IMG/VR virus record: IMGVR_UViG_3300033149_003715
Coordinates: 62,001 to 126,000 of that record
Reading direction: 5' to 3' (one strand)
Length of the DNA: 64,000 nt
Origin: a virus
Below, in pieces: positions 59,304-64,000 of this stretch. Every line of letters begins with the position of its first letter. The stretch's first letter is position 1. The notes below the pieces were generated by a model that saw only the letters and a program-made list of their open reading frames with translations, was not told where the DNA came from and did not search any database. The translations under genes were made by a program, and so were the position numbers.

Positions 59304-60719
59304 TTACTGTAGACTTCTTTGTCTGATTGTATCGAATTTTTGAGTGACTAATAATCGTCCATTACGATATACCTCCACTAATTTATTTATGTGCTGGGGT
59401 AGATAGTCATAATTTACTGTCTTAAAACATTTTTCGTCGTCCGCATAAATAAGCCTCAATCGTCCCTTTTTTGATTGTTTATTTTTGTCTTTAGGTCGTT
59501 TAGATATATCATGCCATGTATTACATCTTTTTTGTGCTGAACATTTGAAGGCGAAAGCTTGGGTGTCTCTGTTAATTTTTTGTAGTAATCCGCCACCCAT
59601 ACCAAATACTAGGCTTTCTACTGAGAATTTGTTTTCTACAACGATTTTACATATTTCTGTGATAGTATTTACACTCAAACCATCTCCCCATAACACACCT
59701 ACAACTGGATTTATTACAGTATACCCTTTGGAATTAACATGATATCCAAACGTATTTGCCAATTGTTTTAATATCCAGACTATTTGCTTACCTGGATGTT
59801 TGTGTTGTTGTGTTATACTATCTGGTCTAATAACCACTTTAGCTATACCAGATTTGTTTGCTTTTCTGTTAATTATTTGCTGTTTGAATTTGGGTATAAT
59901 GTTTTCCACAAAGTTATAAATATCATACGAATCCGCGACTATACTTAGAATTCCATTCGGGTATTTTTGGAGCAATTCGTTAACTAACGTTACTTCTCCT
60001 TGATGATCGTATGATGTCATTATTGAGTGTTCGGTTGCGGGGACACTAAAACCTAATGTTTTTGGATCAGCTTGGTAATATTCTATACCTTCTAATAGGG
60101 CTGGAACTGTATCGGTTCCTTTGAAATTAATTAAGTGTGCTAATCCACCTAAACTTGCAGATTCATTAGAGCTTACACCACGATAACCAAAATCGTGAAG
60201 CATAAAATCTAAACACTGTGTTTGTTCTGACGATATATTAAGATATTCAGCCAGTGTTCTTTTAGTGTAATAACTAATAGTAGCTACAGTTGATGGATAC
60301 CATACATGTGTTAGCAAAGATTCCACAAAATTAGTTAACCAATAACATTTTGGATCTGTATTTTCCACTGTCATCATTACATTATTAATATCAACTGGCG
60401 TACCTTCTGGCACTGCCTTGATTGATAGTGGTAAATACCCATTGTGCTTTTTAACTATATGCAACCAGCCATCTTCGTTGAATAAATTTTGTCCAAAATG
60501 ATTTTGGATAATTGTTTTGGCCACTGTAATTTTTTCTCGCGTGACTCTCCTTCCTACCATATTTTTAAGTAAAATAGATTGTAAACCAAAAAAAACAGTT
60601 TTTGGATATTTTGCCCATTTTCTACATTCTAAGTAGGAATAAATTGTCCGTGTGTTTTTTGGGTACATTTTGTAATGAGCAAATTTGTAACTATCCGATA
60701 ATAAACAGATATTATCCAT
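59304..60719 (-). CDS. nadV: nicotinamide phosphoribosyltransferase (NAMPT/NadV)
   Basis: 471 aa, near full length. SDSYKFAHYKMYPKNTRTIYS, FGLQSILLKN, EGTPVDINNVMMTVENTDP, GYRGVSSNESASLGG, VADSYDIYNFVEN, VVIRPDSIT and FGMGGGLLQKINRDTQAFAFK are the NAMPT landmarks. Makes NMN from nicotinamide and PRPP. In phages this supports NAD+ levels, including rebuilding NAD+ after NAD-depleting defences. No NMN adenylyltransferase is seen in the window. Confidence 0.94.
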   Translation of the reverse strand: MDNICLLSDSYKFAHYKMYPKNTRTIYSYLECRKWAKYPKTVFFGLQSILLKNMVGRRVTREKITVAKTIIQNHFGQNLFNEDGWLHIVKKHNGYLPLSIKAVPEGTPVDINNVMMTVENTDPKCYWLTNFVESLLTHVWYPSTVATISYYTKRTLAEYLNISSEQTQCLDFMLHDFGYRGVSSNESASLGGLAHLINFKGTDTVPALLEGIEYYQADPKTLGFSVPATEHSIMTSYDHQGEVTLVNELLQKYPNGILSIVADSYDIYNFVENIIPKFKQQIINRKANKSGIAKVVIRPDSITQQHKHPGKQIVWILKQLANTFGYHVNSKGYTVINPVVGVLWGDGLSVNTITEICKIVVENKFSVESLVFGMGGGLLQKINRDTQAFAFKCSAQKRCNTWHDISKRPKDKNKQSKKGRLRLIYADDEKCFKTVNYDYLPQHINKLVEVYRNGRLLVTQKFDTIRQRSLQ

Positions 60720-60752
60720 TTGTTATCTCCATCAGTTCAATCTGATTAGACA

Positions 60753-60976
60753 TTATACTATCCTTTTTGTCAATTTAACGCCCTAACAAAAGACAGTGTT
60801 TTGTGGATATTTTTCACATAAGTATCTATATTTCTTTTTTGTAACTTTAACTTTCCTATTTTCTTTAAAAGTTGTAATTGTAATGTTTGAATTCCCTGAA
60901 TAAAAACACCGAAGCGTGCTGGATTTAATACTTGACATTCATATATTCGATAGTTATGTGGTTTATGGTAATTCAT
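60753..60976 (-). pseudogene. decayed family-1 paralogue
   Basis: ATG at 60976 opens within the family core (RIYECQVLNPARFGVFIQG), so the N-terminal half is missing. The frame then drifts to a stop at 60770, while the next frame continues as PQNTVFC, a TAG, then GVKLTKRIV, the family-1 end. Truncated plus frameshifted plus nonsense. Confidence 0.75.
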
Positions 60977-61300
60977 TTATTTCTCGTGTAAGTTTTACGG
61001 CATCTACCAGATATGTACCCTTTGGAGCAAATATTCTTGGTGGGTACATTTTTTGTTCATACTGTGTTAATGCCCAGAAATCTTCTAAAAATAGATTACG
61101 ACTACAAATAATATGGGCTTTGTGTGGGTTTTTAACCTCACACTCAAAAAGACGATATTGTGTAGAAATAGTATTTTGACTTTGCTGAAGTAGTCTAGCT
61201 GGTTTTATGTCATTAAACACGAAAAGCTTTGAGTATTTGAGAGTTGGTTTAACCCACTTATTTATTATATTTTAACAAAAAATTGTACCTTCGTTTGATT
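60963..61300 (-). pseudogene. N-terminally truncated family-1 paralogue
   Basis: Family core INKWVKPTLKYSKLFVFNDI, LFECEVKNPHKAHIICSRN and APKGTYLVDAVKLTREI is intact, but the frame has a TAA before INKW and the usual YKVV start is lost against the end of the 61301 gene. The only possible starts (GTG at 61220) fall inside a conserved strand, so it is probably non-functional. Confidence 0.7.
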
Positions 61301-61663
61301 TTATAAAATTTCTCTAATTAATTTAACCTTACTTGTAGTATATGTACCTGGGTAAATTATTGTTGAACAAGGTCTTTTTTTATGTTGTTTTACTGATTTC
61401 CAAAATTTTTCAAATGCTTTTTCTGTGTAACATGCATATTTTATCCGGGCGGGATCTTTTACTTCACATTCAAAAATACGTTCTTCACCAATTCTGTAAC
61501 AACGAGCAGTTCTTAAATCACAAAATACAAATAATTTTGAGTGCTTTAGTTTAGGTTTGATCCACTTATTTATGACATACTGTATCCTAAATTTATCATT
61601 ACAGGTATTTGAAGATCCAAGATCTTTACTAACAACTTTATAAAATTTTTTGTTTTTGGACAT
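61301..61663 (-). CDS. family-1 paralogue
   Basis: 120 aa. KNKKFYKVVSKDLGSSNTC, IQYVINKWIKPKLKHSKLFVF, RIFECEVKDPARIKYAC, TIIYPGTYTTSKVKLIREI. Most similar to the two decayed copies at 60.7-61.3 kb, which probably came from it. Its start lies 5 nt from the RNA ligase stop. Confidence 0.77.
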   Translation of the reverse strand: MSKNKKFYKVVSKDLGSSNTCNDKFRIQYVINKWIKPKLKHSKLFVFCDLRTARCYRIGEERIFECEVKDPARIKYACYTEKAFEKFWKSVKQHKKRPCSTIIYPGTYTTSKVKLIREIL

Positions 61664-61667
61664 TGAA

Positions 61668-62552
61668 TTACTTCTGTGTAAGTTGTTGTGTTAATTTTTG
61701 GAAATATTTTTTAAATATAATTGCCGTTTGACGATTTATTTCTTTTTCTACAGGCTTAGACCAAGCAATTTCACCTCTTGCTTCTCGTTTAATGTCTTCG
61801 CACATACTGATTAGAATTTCCCTCATATTTTCAATACTTGGCGGCTGCTGGTTTTTTGAATGAATTTTATCTAAAACGTGTTTTAATCTGTTTATTGTGA
61901 CCCATTCTGTTGCTATATCTTGAGCTTGTTTAAGAACTTCTAATTTTTTAGGATCTTTAATTTGCCGTTTCTTTTTTGTTTCTCGGAAGTCGTCATTTTT
62001 ATACTTTGCAATTACTCGTTCATTATTATTTTTCCTTAATTCAATAAGAGGGCGAATAACAATTCCTTCTCGGGTTTGATTGTGGTTACCTGCCCATTCT
62101 GCTACAACAGATGGTTTATCTCGTTCTTCTGTAAGAATATCTAAATCAGTAGAACATTTTATATATGGGACAAATGTAAGCCCACATCTTTTTACTATTT
62201 TTTCGGCTGTAGGAACATCTAACCAGCAATCACCTATTTTTACATCAAAGGCAATAAATTTTAGGTTACTACCATACTTTTTTGATTGACCTTGTACTTT
62301 TCCACCATATCCTTCGCCGTAGATTATAATATCATCTACTTTAGGTAAATTAGCTAAAATTTCTTCTTGGTTGAATAAATTGGTGAAGTTTTCGTGTTTA
62401 ATACAGCCAGAGAAAAATGATAACTGTGGTTGTCTTGTTACTTTATACTTTATATGTGTGCTTGTACCATCCACCTTCTCCAGAGCGTACACTTCCTTAA
62501 ATAGTAAAACTTCTTGAGCTTTATATAAATTATTTATATGTAAGTAACCCAT
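61668..62552 (-). CDS. RNA ligase (Rnl2-like nucleotidyltransferase)
   Basis: 294 aa from the ATG overlapping the upstream stop (TAATG) with GAGG 8 nt upstream; a longer frame begins at 62588. Motif I is ALEKVDGTS with adenylated Lys26, motif III-like LKFIAFDVK, motif IV REGIVIRPL and motif V VIAKYKNDDF. Seals RNA nicks, for example in tRNAs cut by host anticodon nucleases. Confidence 0.9.
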   Translation of the reverse strand: MGYLHINNLYKAQEVLLFKEVYALEKVDGTSTHIKYKVTRQPQLSFFSGCIKHENFTNLFNQEEILANLPKVDDIIIYGEGYGGKVQGQSKKYGSNLKFIAFDVKIGDCWLDVPTAEKIVKRCGLTFVPYIKCSTDLDILTEERDKPSVVAEWAGNHNQTREGIVIRPLIELRKNNNERVIAKYKNDDFRETKKKRQIKDPKKLEVLKQAQDIATEWVTINRLKHVLDKIHSKNQQPPSIENMREILISMCEDIKREARGEIAWSKPVEKEINRQTAIIFKKYFQKLTQQLTQK

Positions 62553-62728
62553 TACTGTTTCCTCAAAAGACTTTTTGGAAATTTCCAATAATACTCACAT
62601 TTTTTGGTTGATTTGTCATATGGTGGTGCAATAAAATATGATTGGTATTTACTTGGTTTAATTAAATATCGAAGACAACTTTCTTTGTGTGGACAATCTT
62701 TTCCATAACACATGGTAATATCAGGCAT
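62552..62728 (-). CDS. 58 aa Cys-containing phage mini-protein
   Basis: Found by direct translation. MPDITMCYGKDCPHKESCLR then SYFIAPPYDKSTKKCEYYW is a familiar small phage protein with four Cys (probable zinc site). GGAGG lies 9 nt before the ATG, and it is coupled to the RNA ligase through TAATG. Overlaps the stop of the family-1 gene by 8 nt. Confidence 0.8.
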   Translation of the reverse strand: MPDITMCYGKDCPHKESCLRYLIKPSKYQSYFIAPPYDKSTKKCEYYWKFPKSLLRKQ

Positions 62729-63146
62729 CTGTTTGTACCTCCATTTGATTACAAAAAATAATTTTAGTAAGTTTTACTGCTGAACAAAAAATTGTACCAC
62801 TCGGTGGAAACGCACATTTATCTAAAAACCTTTTGTTACATTTTTTTAGACGTAAAATATCTTTTAACCCTTCAAGATTTACGAAAATCAAGAAAATACC
62901 ATACTTTTTTGGATGTTTTGCTTGACATTCGCAAATAACAAATTCTTTAATATCATTATTAATTATAAAATGGTATACTTTTTTCAAATCATCAAAAACC
63001 ATTAAATCTGAGTCTTCAAATCCTGGGTTGGGGTATGTCCATTGATTCATATTATATTGGACTACTAATGGTTTTAGTTTTACATTTGGCGAATTAACAC
63101 AAATTGATTCAAGTGTTGGTGTTAAAATCTTGTAATACTTTTTCAT
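62721..63146 (-). CDS. family-1 paralogue
   Basis: 141 aa. KKYYKILTPTLESICVNSP, VQYNMNQWTYPNPGFEDSDL, VICECQAKHPKKYGIFL, PPSGTIFCSAVKLTKIIFC. Paired with the copy at 63405-63815 (same NPGFE-S-LMVFDDL block). AGGAG SD. Confidence 0.78.
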   Translation of the reverse strand: MKKYYKILTPTLESICVNSPNVKLKPLVVQYNMNQWTYPNPGFEDSDLMVFDDLKKVYHFIINNDIKEFVICECQAKHPKKYGIFLIFVNLEGLKDILRLKKCNKRFLDKCAFPPSGTIFCSAVKLTKIIFCNQMEVQTDA

Positions 63147-63186
63147 TTAATTGCTCCTGATTTTTTAACAATTTTGGTTAAGTGAT

Positions 63187-63360
63187 TTAGTTCCATATTC
63201 TTTTTAAGCGATATCCGCAATGTAAACAAAAATGTGCCCACCAGGATTGTTTTGTGCATTTATAACAGTAATATGCTCCACAATTTTTACACAAAAAGAA
63301 ACAGTGTAAAATACCTCGACATATACGTCCGCAATTAACACAACAAACTTTGGCAAACAT
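63187..63360 (-). CDS. 57 aa Cys-rich zinc mini-protein
   Basis: Found by direct translation. Eleven Cys in 57 residues, including CCVNCGRIC, LCKNCGAYYCYKC and FCLHCGYRLK: probably two or three zinc knuckles. AAGGA SD 7-8 nt upstream. Fills the 63.15-63.40 kb gap. Function unknown. Confidence 0.75.
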   Translation of the reverse strand: MFAKVCCVNCGRICRGILHCFFLCKNCGAYYCYKCTKQSWWAHFCLHCGYRLKRIWN

Positions 63361-63404
63361 GGTTTTGTCCTTTTAATATGGTATATTGGACGACTAATTT
63401 TTCT

Positions 63405-63815
63405 TTATTCTATGGTTCTACATTGAATAATTTTTGTAAGTCTTACCGCTGAACAAAAAATTGTACCTCGTGGTGGATATGTTTTTGTTAAGAACTTTTT
63501 CTTATTTTTCTTTTTACGTAAAATAACATTTAGTTCTGATATTAACATTAAGTGTAAGAAGATACCTATTTTTCGTGGATTTTTGACCTTACATTCACAA
63601 ACTGCATATTTTTGAAGATTATTAAAAGTTACAAATCCATGTACACTATCTAAGTCATCAAAAACCATTAGATTTGAGCCTTCAAATCCTGGATTTGGAT
63701 ACACCCATTGATTAATATGGTATTGAACAGCCAGTTTATCTTTTTCTTTATTATTCAACCATGTTGTACTGATTGACTTGAGATCTGGCGTGAGAACTTT
63801 GTAGTATTTTTTCAT
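63405..63815 (-). CDS. family-1 paralogue
   Basis: 136 aa from ATG 63815 (TTG at 63824 is the alternative). KKYYKVLTPDLKSISTTWL, VQYHINQWVYPNPGFEGSNL, AVCECKVKNPRKIGIFLHL, PPRGTIFCSAVRLTKII. A good type example of the family. Confidence 0.79.
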   Translation of the reverse strand: MKKYYKVLTPDLKSISTTWLNNKEKDKLAVQYHINQWVYPNPGFEGSNLMVFDDLDSVHGFVTFNNLQKYAVCECKVKNPRKIGIFLHLMLISELNVILRKKKNKKKFLTKTYPPRGTIFCSAVRLTKIIQCRTIE

Positions 63816-63837
63816 TTTAAGCAATCTATTTTTGTTG

Positions 63838-64000
63838 TTAGTTTACATTTTGTAGACGATTCATAGCAGATGTTAGATCACCTTGGAGTAATTCCCAGCC
63901 TGTTGTACCTATTGCATTAACGGGTCTATCCATGTAAAAACCAAATAGACTTTCAACAAACTGTGCTTTTTGTTTTACTTCTTTTAACAATTTTTTGTAA
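63838..64000 (-). CDS. C-terminal end of an unknown protein
   Basis: 53 codons entering from the right edge and ending at TAA (63838-63840). Translated as KQKAQFVESLFGFYMDRPVN then GTTGWELLQGDLTSAMNRLQN. Well-formed protein; not recognised from this fragment. Partial at its 5' end. Confidence 0.7.
   Translation of the reverse strand, partial: YKKLLKEVKQKAQFVESLFGFYMDRPVNAIGTTGWELLQGDLTSAMNRLQNVN

Noticed and set aside
60712-60753. 13-codon upstream ORF (MSNQIELMEITNG) overlapping the NAMPT start, with AAAGGA before it
   Set aside because: The SD-like bases are the degenerate end of the decayed family-1 copy (VKLTKRIV), so the small ORF is probably accidental.
1-64000. CRISPR arrays, insertion sequences or transposase genes
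   Set aside because: No regularly spaced direct repeats and no transposase-like ORF were seen; the repeats present are gene duplications or the E1/E2 elements.

Overview
The window reads as part of a large, strongly AT-rich genome of a tailed double-stranded DNA phage. Every gene and the single tRNA lie on the minus strand, genes are packed with ATGA/TAATG overlaps, and proteins are rich in Lys, Ile, Asn and Tyr. The replisome is bacterial-type (family C polymerase, DnaB helicase, DnaG primase, RecA-like recombinase) rather than T4-type. No host can be named from the sequence. TAA, TAG and TGA all end recognisable genes, so the standard code is assumed.

In the direction of transcription (right to left) the layout is as follows. 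About 64-47.4 kb: an accessory region of small proteins, dominated by two expanded paralogous families (about 130 aa each), with nicotinamide phosphoribosyltransferase, an RNA ligase, a DUF932 protein, a GP88-like protein, a cytidine-deaminase-like protein and many Cys-rich mini-proteins. Several paralogues are decaying. A 780 bp gene-free stretch (52.26-53.04 kb) carries two conserved non-coding elements that recur singly at 11.9 kb and 44.9 kb.

About 46.8-43.2 kb: RuvB with a putative RuvA-domain-III-like partner, a nucleoside-deoxyribosyltransferase-like protein, and an RlmN/Cfr-like radical SAM enzyme split by one in-frame stop. About 43.2-29.6 kb: a sugar-decoration island with four KpsC/S-like GT-B paralogues, two DxD glycosyltransferases, a GT29-like protein, CMP-Kdo-synthetase-like protein, sulfotransferase, cupin, methyltransferase, a wrecked asparagine synthetase, radical SAM/SPASM enzyme and a VWA protein with a partial tandem duplication.

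About 29.6-16.2 kb: a mixed block with two adenine methyltransferases, small heat-shock protein, exported Ig-like protein, papain-like protease, tRNA-Thr, a GT4 glycosyltransferase, sigma-like factor, ThyX, ClpP-like protease, an Ala/Gly/Thr-rich presumed virion protein followed by a clear terminator, and a permuted-papain (YiiX-like) protein. About 16.1-0 kb: nucleotide metabolism and replication: dCMP deaminase, class II ribonucleotide reductase with an intein, HTH and zinc proteins, RecA-like protein, DnaB, DnaG, dNMP kinase, MazG, RecB-like exonuclease and the start of DnaE.

Together, the dNTP enzymes (RNR, ThyX, dCMP deaminase, dNMP kinase, MazG) feed a self-encoded replisome, while the sugar island and accessory block probably serve host interaction and counter-defence. 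Most novel for follow-up: the recurrent structured non-coding elements, the split RlmN-like enzyme whose catalytic C-terminal Cys sits on its own mini-ORF, a candidate programmed -1 frameshift near 11.18 kb, and the two expanding small-protein families.
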